Shown here piece after piece: positions 11,948 to 23,332 of a stretch of DNA of 64,000 nucleotides. Made by a program: the position numbers and the translations under genes. Every line of letters begins with the position of its first letter. Position 1 is the stretch's first letter. The notes beneath the pieces are model-generated. The model worked only from the letters and a program-made list of their open reading frames with translations, had not been told where the DNA came from and ran no database searches. The stretch is from Sclerodactyla briareus (Eukaryota > Echinodermata > Holothuroidea > Dendrochirotida > Sclerodactylidae): NCBI GenBank assembly GCA_026419785.1, contig JAODTK010005636.1, positions 154,501-218,500 of the forward strand. The letters run 5' to 3'.

Positions 11948-12836
11948 GTAGAGGGGGAATGAATGGATTGTGGTAGGGTCATTGTCCAATGATGAGAACA
12001 AAAAATTAATCTATTCCATATCATTGCGCAATGATACTTACCTTCTACAACTTACGTAACCCATCTACTAGCCGCTGGAATCTGGCATATTGTCTTTTAG
12101 TTTATGCTCTGATAATGTCATTCTGTTCATGCCAGCCTTCACGTAACGTCGCAAAAAGGGATCTAAAGTGCTGACAAATTTGGTTTGAAAGTTGGGATCG
12201 TTTTTCTGACGACTTTGGTAGTTTGGTAGTAGGGTTTTTGGACGTTTTATCGTGACCCCTTATGAGGTGATGTTTTTCTGTAATAAAGGTTGTTGTCTGG
12301 TGCATTGTATGTTGCATCTGTATTCGATCAAAGGCGCATTCACTTCTCTGAGGGCCTCCATACAAATTGTTTTTCACCCAACAAAAATTGCTCTCGCTCT
12401 TTGGACCCCCACGGTCATGCCATTGTATTCAAAAAAACAACCTCTCTTGGCCAGAAACATCTCCGTTTCAATTCCTGTGGTTCTTCTTTCTGTGGTTATG
12501 TGTTACTTACCTTGCATATTGACTAATGTGAAAACCATCCATGCTGAGACGAATATGGCTCCACTGGTTAAAAAAGTGAAGAAATTGAATGAAAAACTGG
12601 ATCAGGATGGGAATTTTTGAAAAAATGGGATTTCATTAACATTTCACACACGTCACGGACCACATGCCCCCGCGAGGCATCCTGAGAACCCCACTAAAAG
12701 TAGTGGCACAAACATGTATCCCAAGACCCAGCGCTCTGATTAAATGTTGCTTTTTTCATATGTCTTCCATCCTAAGAGAACTTAGTCCACTGACAACCGG
12801 GGAAAGGGGATGAGTGCTTGGTTGCTAATCCTTCAG

Positions 12837-12927
12837 CCAAATCTCCACCTCTTCTGCAAATAACAGCATTGTATGTGCAGTTCTGTTCCGCATTAAAGGG
12901 CAAGGCCGTCAAAATATTCAAATTCAT
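12837..12927 (+). CDS. candidate exon, frame uncertain
   Basis: Acceptor TTGCTAATCCTTCAG. Two frames stay open. One reads KSPPLLQITALYVQFCSALK, which looks like an alpha-helical repeat. The other matches the phase of the upstream candidate and starts QISTSSANNSIVCAVLFRIK. A gtatgt donor at about 12870 would give a very short exon. I cannot choose between them. Confidence 0.25.
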
Positions 12928-14470
12928 ATGATTGTGATTGAAATCTGTACAATCAACTTGTTCCATGTCTAGCTTGTTTGTTTATACAGTACCAATTATT
13001 ATAATTTATCACTGCTGCGTTGTAATTGTTTGTTGCAAATTGGCAACATTTGATGACATCATATCTACCACTTTTAAAAGAAAAAAAGACATATGTCCCT
13101 AACTTCCCTATAATTAGCATATGACAGCATAAATGGTTGCCAGTTTGCCCAAATCACCCAAATTATTGAATTTGAGGAAGCCCTATCTTCCTCCCAACTG
13201 AACATGCTGTAAACCTGGAACACAGTGCTATTGATTTATTCTTCTCTTTACAATATAACACCAAAAGGAATTAATTTGCTGGAATTTGCCCTAAATGTGA
13301 CAGGGACTGTAGCTAGATCCTCCCTCCTGCTTCCATCACCTGACCTCCCAGAGCAAGCAACTAGGCCTGGGTCTGACCATCCCTCCCCCTCCCAAAAAAA
13401 GCTGGCCCCCCATGCTATGAGCTATTTAGGCTGGGATTCCTTGTTGCGTATGAGTGTCCAGGAGGATGGAAAATCGGCAATATTCATGCGAGCTATGTTT
13501 GTTTCAGAAGCGAACGCACTGTAGTTTTCGCAAAAGAAATAACATAAAACTGCAGCAGTGTTGGTTTGCTTTCATTCAGAGTTGATTTTGCCTCTTGGAA
13601 CCAATATCTATCTTTTGGAAACTAATCGGGACAATTCAGACACTGACCCCATCATGGCTAACATGAATTTGTGATTTCACGAGGCGTACTGGACCCGCAT
13701 ACGCCACATGAATCCTCGCTCAGTGTTTAGAATTATATTTGGTTTATTGTTGTAAAGCGCTATGAGCTGCTTTGTTGAAATATGCCCTATATAGTACCAC
13801 TTTATTATATATTTTATTACCTAGCATAACCTTCCGCTTCCGTCTCAATCCTCCCCAGCTCCTGGTGGCGCATAGCGTGGTGAATATAACCTTTACAGAA
13901 GACATGCCAACACTTGAAGAAGTTATTCATTCTTAATGCACTTGGCCAATAGATGTCCCATGGTGAACATCCAATAAAGTCATCTTAGAATAGGCATCGC
14001 TGGAGTGATTTTGTCCCATGGTCATATTTACTGTGAATGAATTATAAGAGAAGGTCGACATTTTAATTTTTTTTTTGTAAGGAAACTATTATTAGAAATT
14101 TGGTGGCAGATTTTGGGTGAGAGTACAAGGCACGTGCTAGGGACAAAATGTTCTTTAGACCTGTACAGCGACATTAAGTGAACTTTGGTGTTACTTTTTG
14201 ATCGGCTTAAAAATATTCTGGTCGTCTCTATGAGGTAATCTATCATTCAGTGATCATCCGCACCTTACCTACCTACTAGCTAACTTTGTCACTACTGCAG
14301 TTGTCATCTGTGTTCATGCAGTTAGTGCTAAAGGATTTAAATACGAGAAGTGAATTCCCCTCCTGGGATTTTTTCAAGAGGTATTTTCCAAATCCGGATG
14401 GATTGTCTCTTAACGTCGTTCGGATGTAAGCTGAGATGTTACATATCTAACTGATACATTTTCCTTTTTG
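12928..14470. other. no gene recognised
   Basis: Frames at 13225-13524 (+) and 14028-14246 (-) carry no motif and no paired splice sites. The sequence has no clear repeat homology to the rest of the window. Confidence 0.4.
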
Positions 14471-14486
14471 ATTCCTTGAACGAGTC

Positions 14487-15460
14487 AGAGGAATCTATGC
14501 AGCTCACGTCGTGTGTGTGTGTGTGGTTGTGTGTGCATGTGTTGTTTGTGTGTGTGTGTGTGTGTGTGTGTGGTGTGTATGTTGTGTGTGACGCCCAGCT
14601 TGTACACACGATTCACGTGACATGTCTGGTTAGGTCATGCTCATATTTGGTATGTTGTGTCCCCATGATGAGTACATGACCTATTGTTTTTGGGTCTGTC
14701 AGAGTCTCTGAGGTTCACCAGAGTCAAAGTCTGAAAACTTGTAAACCGATAAGTCAAGAATGGTTTGGTCTGATCAGGTTGAACTTAGGTGTATATCTTT
14801 CTTATGGGGAGTACAGGAACCCTATTGTTTTTGGTTCAGGTCCGGGAGTGATTTTTGGTCGAAATAGAAAATTTGTGAATACTTGATATTTGGCCAATTC
14901 TGGCTTGTAACATCGATAACTCTACCCCACTTGGATGGATGAGCTCATACTTGGTATGTGTGTTCCCATGAATGAGACTGAACCTATTGTTTGGGGTCCG
15001 TCAGAGTCATCTGAGTTCTCACACGCGAGGTCATAGTGTCCTGAAAACCTTGTAAACATATAAGTCCAGCAAACGGTTGGTCTGATCAGGTTGAAATTAG
15101 GTGTGTATCTTTCTTATGGGGAGTACATAACCCCATTAATGTTGTTTTTGGGTACAGGGTGGGGTGAATGAGGCTCCTACTTTGGTGTGTATTCCCATGA
15201 TGAGTACATGAACCCTCTTGTTTCGGGTTCGGTCGGAGGTCCTCTAAGGTTACCAGATTCAAGGGGTCGAAAACCGCGAAATTTAAGTTTGTAGCTTTCT
15301 TACCAAGGTACAGGAACCCTCTTGGTTGGGACGATAGGAAATTTTTGTCAGACGTTATGTCCTATATGAAGCTGGTACTATCTCCTCATTTGTCCATGTG
15401 GTCGGCTAATGGGTTGACAGAAACATTCAGGAATCACTAAGGCCTTTTTGGCTTTCTGTT
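14487..15460 (+). repeat. R1 composite repeat, copy B
   Basis: Left end GAGTCAGAGGAATCTATGCAG plus a GT microsatellite (14508-14590). Units start near 14599 and 14903, with a degenerate third near 15170. Right end has TTTTTGTCAGACGTTATG and AGGAATCACTAAGGCC before TTTTTGGCTTTCTG. About 970 bp, the shortest of the three copies, so the number of core units varies while both ends are kept. Confidence 0.75.
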
Positions 15461-15738
15461 TTTTTTTTTAAAGTGTTACTTGCCAAGGCAGAGGATTGGA
15501 CCTATACAAGGCCCAGCAAGGGGTGCCAGACCTGGATCTACACCTATTGTCACCCAAAATCCCACACCAGATACGCTGAATAAGGCAATGCCTCTTTGGC
15601 GTAACCGGCAATGTGGGGGTGGGGGTATCACACGCCGACAATAAAGTTTTCAAATTGTACCCAGCATTTGTCCCAGCGCTCCAATCCTTGCTGAGCTCAG
15701 CAAAAAGATACCATTTTTAAAGTCGTTGTAAGACCCAG

Positions 15739-15800
15739 GCTTCCGTAATGAACTCCCGGGGTGGAAGGCCGATGCGTACCAGCTGTGGGCCAAGCACACA
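15739..15800 (+). CDS. candidate exon (62 bp)
   Basis: After a weak acceptor (AAGACCCAG) the frame reads FRNELPGWKADAYQLWAKHT and meets a possible donor gtaccc exactly at a codon boundary. The intron would be only 70 bp and ends in TTTTCTCGTTTCCAG. Reading through without splicing gives a hydrophobic stretch and a stop at about 15834, so the spliced version is preferred. Confidence 0.4.
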
Positions 15801-15870
15801 GTACCCATACTACCTATACTGTTCGCTGGCCTCTGGCTATGATTGTTTTCTTCACTTTTCTCGTTTCCAG

Positions 15871-15929
15871 GACCAGGTCTATCGCTTCTTTGAGAAACGC
15901 TACATCATGCTGGGAGGCATGTCTACTTT
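15871..15929 (+). CDS. candidate exon (59 bp)
   Basis: A strong acceptor (CACTTTTCTCGTTTCCAG) is followed in phase 0 by DQVYRFFEKRYIMLGGMST and TT, then gtaggc. If unspliced, the frame stops at TAG within the donor, so this might instead be a C-terminal exon. No family recognised. Confidence 0.4.
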
Positions 15930-16180
15930 GTAGGCAGAAACCTTCATAACCACCAGTCTTTAATATTCATCCAGTTACAAGGTATTCACATTTATATACA
16001 TTCCAGTTCAGTGCATGCACACCTATACCACCCAGTCAGTGGAATTTTAGAAAAATTTCAGGAGAAACGGATAATAATGAGGTGCAAAAATTTCAGTCTG
16101 TAATTTTTCACGCATGATGACCTAATAAGCCTGTTAAAAAGTGCTTTTAATGCTGAACGGTAGTCATATAGTGTCAAAGG

Positions 16181-16188
16181 TCAATTGG
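16181..16188. repeat. 8-bp target site duplication, left
   Basis: TCAATTGG, identical to 17681-17688. Confidence 0.9.
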
Positions 16189-17680
16189 CAGTGCTGAGTC
16201 GATTCCTCTCAATCCCGAGTCCGAGTCATCAGTATTCGAGTCCGAGTCCGAGTCATCGGCTTCCGAGTCCGAGTCAATCGGCTTTCCGATTCCGAGTTCA
16301 CCTTGGTCTGCGTCTGAGTCCTTGAGTCCTGTATGGCAATTTGACCTGTTAAACTATTTACAAATTCAGCCTTTTAGGGCAAAAACTTCAACAACCGCGT
16401 ATTGTTTGCTATATACCAGCAGTGTTTTGAATGCCGGCGCTACTGACGACAATATACTGTCATAACGAAGAACTTTAAATAGAGTACTGGGCTGGTCATA
16501 CCTCATGACAGTGCCCCGATATCAGAGTCTAATGTTTTTACTCTGTTAGCTGAGATGTACAATGTCAATAGTGACTATACTTTGGGTGCAAGAGTTATCT
16601 TGTAGGCCTTGACTCCCTGGAGCGTATATGCACATTCCATATAACATATGGCCTTATTATTCGAAGATTAATTTGTAAAAATTGATTGCCAGGCTTCTAG
16701 CATCGAAAAGCATAGAGAATGAAAATGCTGTCTTCCACATTCATCTACTTTTCTTTCTTTTTTGGGAGCTTTTTCATAATTGAACCCTTCCTTCCCATCC
16801 CTGTGAAATCACTCTTTTATTTCACATACGTTATCTATTGACTACCTCACCATTCGTTATATATGGCATTGGCATGCCACATGAATAAAACTAGCTGACG
16901 CATATCGATCAGAGATCATCGAAAGTGTTACGCAAATGATTCGCGGGGGCAAAGCATTGCACTCCAATTAATTATAGAGAATTACACCCAGCTTGCCGTT
17001 ACTTCTGCCATGATCTCTTCAAATTGATTTACCATGTAGGCAGGAAAATAGAATACCCACTGTCAGTTACGATAACGAATATATAAGCACATGGTTAAAA
17101 AGTATCCTAACATATACATATGGCACAAGTTGGGTGAGATCTAGGCTATAATCTTTCGAAAACAGTATTTCCCAGTTGTGGTTAATGTGTCATGGTTATT
17201 AATCATTATAACAGGAATAATGCTGTTACGTTCGGTTAGTAGGTATCACATTAATTGATTCGTTTAAAAAAACATCATGGATATTTGTCCATGCTGATTT
17301 AGGGCCTGATACAACGTTTTTCCTAACTAGCAAACTTTTCGGCACAAAAGTATAGTTTTTTCGTTCGTATGTATCTGTTATCTCATAAATGATTAAGTGA
17401 CCGTAAAACATGCAAGTGTGTGAGATTGATGTAATTTTCCCTCCTGATTTAGAAATCGGGCAGTCGGAAGTTTTGTGGAACAGTTGGGCTACTTTTGGTA
17501 GAGCGTCGTGCGTATTATTTTTTGTCTTTTATGATCGTAAAGTCAAGTCTGTAATTTGAAAAACCGAGACTCGGACCATTCCCGACCTTTGGGTCGAGTC
17601 CGAGGTCCATAGTCCATAAACTTCGATCCACTTCCCTGAAAAAACTGACTCGTAGACCGGTCTCGAGTCCTTCAGCACTG
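16189..17680. mobile_element. hAT-type DNA transposon, nonautonomous, 1492 bp
   Basis: Starts CAGTGCTGAGTC and ends TTCAGCACTG, so the termini are inverted repeats (CAGTGCTGA on both). It is flanked by the perfect 8-bp duplication TCAATTGG, the size made by hAT transposases. Both subterminal regions are dense in GAGTCC/GGACTC repeats (16195-16330 and 17565-17672), typical of hAT transposase binding regions. The interior has only short frames (61 codons at 17226-17411 minus) with no recognisable transposase, so mobilisation would need a transposase in trans. A related terminus lies at 61092. Confidence 0.88.
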
Positions 17681-17688
17681 TCAATTGG
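17681..17688. repeat. 8-bp target site duplication, right
   Basis: TCAATTGG, matching the left flank of the hAT element. Confidence 0.9.
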
Positions 17689-18164
17689 GTATACAATTAC
17701 ATGCAGTACAGTGTACAGCACAATCTTTGGACAATCTTTGGAAACTCTCTCTATGAAAATTACTTAACATCCCACAAAGGCAACACTCTGCAAATGTCCC
17801 CTCCCCCCACCCGTGGGTTCCATTGAATTTTTCCTAAGAGTGGTAGCACTTAAAATTACTGTGACACCGTAACGATACTTTCGTTGTGAGTATGCACACT
17901 TGCAACTGTAACAGACTTCCGGAAGTGACGCAAGCTGGCATTCATTAGATAAAAGATAACATTGTGTGCTTGAATAAGGTACTTTGTCCCAATTGGTAAT
18001 TTTCTGGTGTTTGTAGGATTGGTAGGCAGTATGCTCATTGTCTACTGTGTGTTGAATACATCTTAATTAGCATTGTGTTAAAGCCACACCCACAGCATCA
18101 TTGCCTTGTTCTGTTTGCCAATGAAGGACTCGCAAGAACAATGAGTGCAGTGTCCTCACCCTCG

Positions 18165-18612
18165 TCATGCCTTCTGGGCTTTTCTCCCTCTCTTGGCCTC
18201 CACCCTTCACCGGGCGTCCACCCTCCCAGGGTCTTCACCCTCTCTTGGCCTCCATTCTCGCTGGGCCTCCACCTTCTCCAGGCCTTTGCCCTCTCAGGGG
18301 CCTTCACCATCTTTTGGCCTTCACCCTCACCTGGTCTCCACCTCACCGGACTTTGCCCTCTCAGGGCCTCCATACTCGCTGGGCCTCCATACTCGCTGGG
18401 CCTCCACCCGCTCTGGGCCTTCACCCTCTCTGGGCCTCCACCCTCTCTGGGCCTTCACCCTCTCTGGGCCTCCACCCTCTCTGGGCCTCCACCCTCTCTG
18501 GGCCTCCACCCTCTCTGGGCCTTCACCCTCTCTGGGCCTCCACCCTCTCTGGGCCTCCACCCTCTCTGGGCCTCTACCATTTCTGGGCCTTCACCCTCTC
18601 TGGGTCTTGTGT
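18165..18612. repeat. 17-bp minisatellite, about 26 copies
   Basis: The consensus unit is CTCTGGGCCTCCACCCT, with CTTCACC and CTCGCTGG variants toward the left. Because 17 is not a multiple of 3 and the unit lacks stops, all three plus frames stay open for 155-185 codons and give the same 17-residue period. This is a satellite artefact rather than a gene. It sits 240 bp upstream of a good exon candidate. Confidence 0.95.
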
Positions 18613-18849
18613 TGGGTGTCTAGTTGGATCCTAGGGGAACATGCCTCTTTAACCATCTTGATGAAGTTGTTAGTCAGTTGTACACCTTGGATGTGTCATT
18701 AAATATCACCTAAACATTTAGATATAGGTTGTGCCACATCCTAACCTTTGATTGGTACGGGCGGGTAGGTAGGCAGAGTTTATCACACATATTTCCTCCA
18801 CCTCGAGGGTTGTCATACTAACAATTCTCGAATGTTCTCACTCTTCTAG

Positions 18850-19002
18850 CACATCCAGCTCTTTTGCCACGTGATGGTCGGTAATCTTGATGCAGCAACC
18901 TTCAGGTACCTGCTGGTCATTGGAGACTTGGTAGACCGTGTCACGTGGAAGGCTGTTGGGGACTTTAAGGTCTTTATTAGACTGCTGTACCCATTCCTGA
19001 AT
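18850..19002 (+). CDS. internal exon (153 bp) of an unrecognised gene
   Basis: The most convincing single exon of the plus-strand chain. Acceptor TCACTCTTCTAG, 51 open codons in phase 0/0, then a consensus donor CTGAAT|gtgagt; the frame stops two codons into the intron. It reads HIQLFCHVMVGNLDAATFRY, then LLVIGDLVDR, then WKAVGDFKVFIRLLYPFLN. Alternating hydrophobic and charged residues suggest packed alpha helices, as in ARM/HEAT-like proteins, but I do not recognise the protein. An alternative acceptor (GCAACCTTCAG, 18916) would match the phase of the 15929 donor. The opposite strand is also open for 62 codons but has no such splice sites. Confidence 0.6.
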
Positions 19003-20385
19003 GTGAGTTGAATTGTTTCATTCTTCCCTCCCACATTCAGCCTGCATCTGCATGGTGGAATGTGTCATACAAGGCCACTAAAAGAGTGTTTACAACTGGA
19101 AGACTTGAAGTGCATATTCTTGTTAGCTTAGGCTTACGCTAACATACAGAGATGTGTACAAATATCAGTTAAGTAAGATATTATTCAATTGAGAAACTCC
19201 TTATCTTCACGTACGATATTATAGTTTCAGTGATTTTAGTATCCCAATGGAAGCAGATCAAGCTAATGGTCTAAACACAAGTATTGTCAATATTTAGCCC
19301 TGATTACAAAAAATAAGGGGTGTTTTATTTCATGTTATGTAGATCATTTCTGCTGTGATTCATTTTGTACATTAGGCCCTCGAATATATGGGTACCATTC
19401 CATACACGGCTGTGATCCTTGCAAAAAAAGCTGAGACAGACTTTGAGAAAGCAGGCAGTGCAAATCGTGTTCGCAAATTCCCCCCCCCCCCCTTCCTATT
19501 CTGTCGCCGCATTACACAGTGACCTAGGTCGACATTGAACAGGGAAGTGGTGTTTGTTTTTTTATCCCCAGCTTTCTCTGCAAAGATTGTTTGACCTCTC
19601 CAAAAATAGAATGTCTGAATAGTATGGTCCTGTAAACCATGTGGTCTCATGGACATCATTAAAATGCTCATTAGGAAAGGTTGAGGGACTATAGGGTATC
19701 ACTCATAATATGACTGGATAAGCCATGCCTCTGTGAGTGGTTAGGGTCGGTTGAAAAGGAATTTTTTCTAACACTGTAATATATGTGTTTACGGAGAGGT
19801 GGGCTGGGGATGTGGTGGATGTTTTGTTTTTTTTTTCATTGACAATGCAAGGCTGGTGGCTGATATATATTGACAGTTTTTTTGCCCACCGATCATGAGT
19901 TTGTAATATGCTTTTGTGCATTCCCTAGTGATCAAAGATGGTTAAAATTATTATAGAGCTGAGCCTATGTTTCCATGGTGACCTTAGCTATTGAGAGAAG
20001 GATTTTTTCATTAAATTCCTCCCTTCACACTTAGCGCACCTTTGTGGGTAGGGCAACGGATCTGCCATTTCAATTCAGTGGTTGCATATCAAAAATAGAA
20101 TGGCACTGTATGCACCTGCATGCATCCGATATGGAAGTTAACACATTCATGGAATGAAAACAAAATGAAAGTGGGCACTGCATCAACTCCTCCCTACCCC
20201 CTCACCCCCCCCCCTTCCCCCCAGGATTCATCCCCTGACCCAACTCATATTCAGAAACTCATACAACCTGAATAAAAAAGGTTACATCCAATGGCAAAAA
20301 ACCACCACACCTCTCCCCAGAGACCCTTCCCCATTTCCACCTCACCTCAAATCACGTCTACCCCTTCCCCCTAATGATGATTGCT
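19003..20385. other. presumed intron or spacer
   Basis: No gene seen. It contains homopolymers (C run at 19481-19492, T run at about 19828-19838) and a C-rich tract (20190-20222). Open frames at 19372-19671 and 19703-19921 (-) lack features. Confidence 0.4.
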
Positions 20386-20389
20386 TGTA

Positions 20390-20880
20390 CGGGTTTAGGA
20401 AGTCAACTGAGGCTCATTTAGGAACCCTGGCTGGTATTGATCGTGTATGAGCACTATCGATAACTCGCCTCTCTGCTTGACTGGTGCTCAGATGATGATA
20501 ACGAGGCAGCGGGTGTAACCAATACCAGCCTGCCCGGGAACGCCACTCCGTCCCCATCAGGAAGGAAAATCAGTGAACTCCAGGACACCGCCCACTTTAT
20601 CGGAACCTGGAAGAGCGAAGTTCAAAGTAATAGTGACTTGACTCACAACCCGACAGGAAGGACTTATGTAAATATCCCATTAACAACTCCCAGGAAAAGC
20701 ACTGCATCACAGCCGGGAACCATGAAGTGAAGCAAAGACCTCGGCCCCCCATCGAACTGCGGAAAATCCTACGAGAATCCTGGGGAAAATCGTCCAGTGA
20801 CTGCCGGATTTCGATCCCGGAATATTTTGGTTTAAAGTTGTCACTGATATACTACCATTGCTTCCGCCCATTCTTGATGA
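20390..20880 (+). mobile_element. R3 dispersed element, fullest copy
   Basis: Homologous along its whole length to the copy nested at 3143-3641: TACGGGTTTAGGAAGTCAAC at the left, GGAACCCTGGCTGGTATTGA, GATAACTCGCC, TGTAACCAATACCAGCC, then CACTGCATCACAG, GGATTTCGATCCCGG and AATATTTTGGTTTAAAG at the right. The GGATTTCGATCCC block is B-box like. The 87-codon frame at 20727-20990 comes from it. Confidence 0.65.
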
Positions 20881-21930
20881 CCATTCTGATCAAACCCATC
20901 CTATCCAGATCCTTGCATGTCTCCGGATCATTGGGAGGTCAGATATGCCCAAATTCATCAGAAATCAACAAAACATGGTGGTGGATGTAGTCAGTTGCCT
21001 ACTCTGTAAACACTCTGAAACATTCTTGTAAACACGTGACTCCTCTTTACAGTGGATATGAAATGTCTGTCTATATAGCTAATACATGTCTGATTGGCAC
21101 CATGATTTTCCTTTCCTGAAACACACAAAGGGAGATGAACTTGAACAGCACCTTAGCTACACCTCCTTCATGAGAACACAAGTATCCAAGGTTCCTGCGT
21201 TATGAGTATTAATGTATGCAATAAATACTAAAGCCACAGGGAACCCAGATACAGAATGTAAGTTTCCAGTTCAAAAAAGTGGAATTGTCTTTCATGAATA
21301 GTGAATGTTATCAAATCATTAATTTAGGCATTGCTTTCTGCATTCTGTTAATGGGTTTATGGAAAGGTGAAATGTTACATATCGAAATTCATACAATGTA
21401 ATAGTAATAGTAATTTTGACTATTTGCCACTTTTCCAATTTACAGCAGATTTAAGTGTGTGATCAAGTGACTGCATGAGTGCACCAAAAGAATACACTAT
21501 ATTGGCCTGTTAATGTATTGATTTTTCATGTTCCAAAACATCGAAAGCCAGGTGGGAGGAAAATGACTGTATTAAAAAAATAAGAAACTTTCAAGTTTGC
21601 AATATTCAAAGAGGCATCGTTGTCTTGGTAGCAACCGGCAGAAAAGTGACAGCATCATCTGCAGACGTTACACAACAAGAATCTCTAAGCAAGTCTTCTT
21701 GGATTATGGAATACTGTCACCACGATGATAAAGTAATACAATAATAGTTCTGATATACCGTGAAATAGTCTCCTGCCTGTTGACGTCATGCATGTCTAGT
21801 TTCACTGTGTTGCACAAGGCTGCTAATGCGGTTGCTCAATTCATTGGGACTGGGGAGCATGTTGGTAAAGGCACTTGACATGGTAAATATAGGAGGATAA
21901 TATATTAGCTGGAGGGCAAAAACTGAATGC
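20881..21930. other. no supported gene
   Basis: A possible splice acceptor (CCTCTTTACAG, 21051) precedes a 22-residue open stretch, GYEMSVYIANTCLIGTMIFL and two more residues, ending TGA at about 21119. It is phase-incompatible with the 19002 donor, so it is noted only. Confidence 0.25.
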
Positions 21931-21934
21931 GTCA

Positions 21935-22205
21935 GTCATGCGAAATTTCCGTTACAGAGTTACAGTCCTTTGAAGTTTGGCATGTGTATTGTGCATAACA
22001 TTATGTCTTGTGTTGTTGTGAAGTGGACATCATGCGTTATTGCACAATCGTGATTCTCCCCCAATTTCGCTGTAAAATGAAGGCCAAAACTCCACATAGG
22101 GAAATGGTATTGAATAGGGTTTGGGTTTTTTAGGGAGAGACAGTTGTCCATTCTCCACGAAATAACCTCTGTTGTACCAGCCTGACAGTTGTTCCTTAAC
22201 ATGGC
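21935..22205 (-). repeat. R5 dispersed repeat, partial copy
   Basis: The reverse complement contains ACAACAGAGGTTATTTCGTG, GAGAATGGACAACTG, ATTCAATACCATTTC and TGTGCAATAACG, in the same order as at 41180-41330 and 26060-26200. Confidence 0.65.
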
Positions 22206-23330
22206 AGCAGTTATACTATGCCTCGAAAAAAATGACCTAAAAAAAGGAAGGACATGATAGGTTAAGTAAATTTGTATTGTTGGACATTTCTTGGTAGAAA
22301 TGAGTTGTCATGTGCATAAATATCAAAAGTATTTACATGAGAGAGGTTGTGAGAACATTTCCTGTAGAGGGAGTGACAATACGGTAAATTTGTTGGATAT
22401 TATTAGGTAATAAAATATTTCATGAAATCAAAATTGTTCAGGTTGACTGTTTTTTCCAAAATCCAGGCCATAGGCTATTATAGGAATGTAGTGGTACAGC
22501 AGCAAATTAACGGCTATTGCAGTGTGTGTTGGTTATCATGTTTGCAATATTCAAGTCATATTGTTATTTTCATCTGTAGTTTTGGTGTACTGCTGGGGCA
22601 AAAGTCCTCATTGGTGAAAGTTATTTGTAGGTTTCTCTTTTTACACTACCTACTCCAGCAGCCACTGAGGAATTGCAACCAAAATGGCCATGGCAAATGT
22701 TGGATATCATTTACTATATGTTCATGGTTAGACCTTAGTGATCCGGGCCCATAGGGGCCCGTTTGTGTTGTGATGGGAGAAAGTGTATATTATAAAATGG
22801 GGTTTGTGTCTGTTTTCTCTCTGATAGGTGACAAGTAAACTTCTACAGACGTTCCAATGAGGGTTCGGCCAATGACCCAGGCTGAGTTCATCGCGTAATA
22901 TCGATGCTTTCGCCGCTGGGTGAACGAGAAACTTGGGCAGCCAAAGAAGTCTACGCCCGAAGCCATGAGAAACATTTAGCCAAAGAGGGGAGGATCTCCT
23001 CAAGTTGCGCGATTGGCTCGTACCTTCCTAATAAACTAGTTTTAGCATTTTTTTAAACAGACATTACATCCCTGCAGCAGAGTTGGTGCATCAGGAATAA
23101 CACTGGCAAAGCCTAATTGCATCATTACTTGGAACATGAGTCTATGGTCTTCGTCAATAATATATTTTGTGAGGAGAGTGTATATTACAGCAAGTGATCT
23201 AAACCAATGCTAACATAAAGTACAATAGGCATGTGTGGCACAGTCATCTAGCTGCACAGATGGAAAAAAGGGCATGTTTTTAAAAGCCATATACCAAAAT
23301 TTGAGCGATTTGCAGTTCCCTTTTATTCCT
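22206..23330. other. no supported gene; one ambiguous island
   Basis: At 22823-23010 a good acceptor (TGTTTTCTCTCTGATAG) precedes a CpG-richer stretch open in fragments on both strands, e.g. FRRWVNEKLGQPKKSTPEAM (+) with stops on either side. The terminal GTTGCGCGATTGGCTCG resembles GTTGCGCGATCGGTTTG at 56615, so it may be repeat-derived. Confidence 0.3.
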
Positions 23331-23332
23331 GG

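Noticed and set aside
18075..18702. Three overlapping plus-strand frames of 155-185 codons
   Set aside because: All follow the 17-bp minisatellite.
22823..23010. Possible exon after a strong acceptor
   Set aside because: Stops in every plus frame within 70 codons, open on minus as well, and its end resembles sequence at 56615; left as ambiguous.
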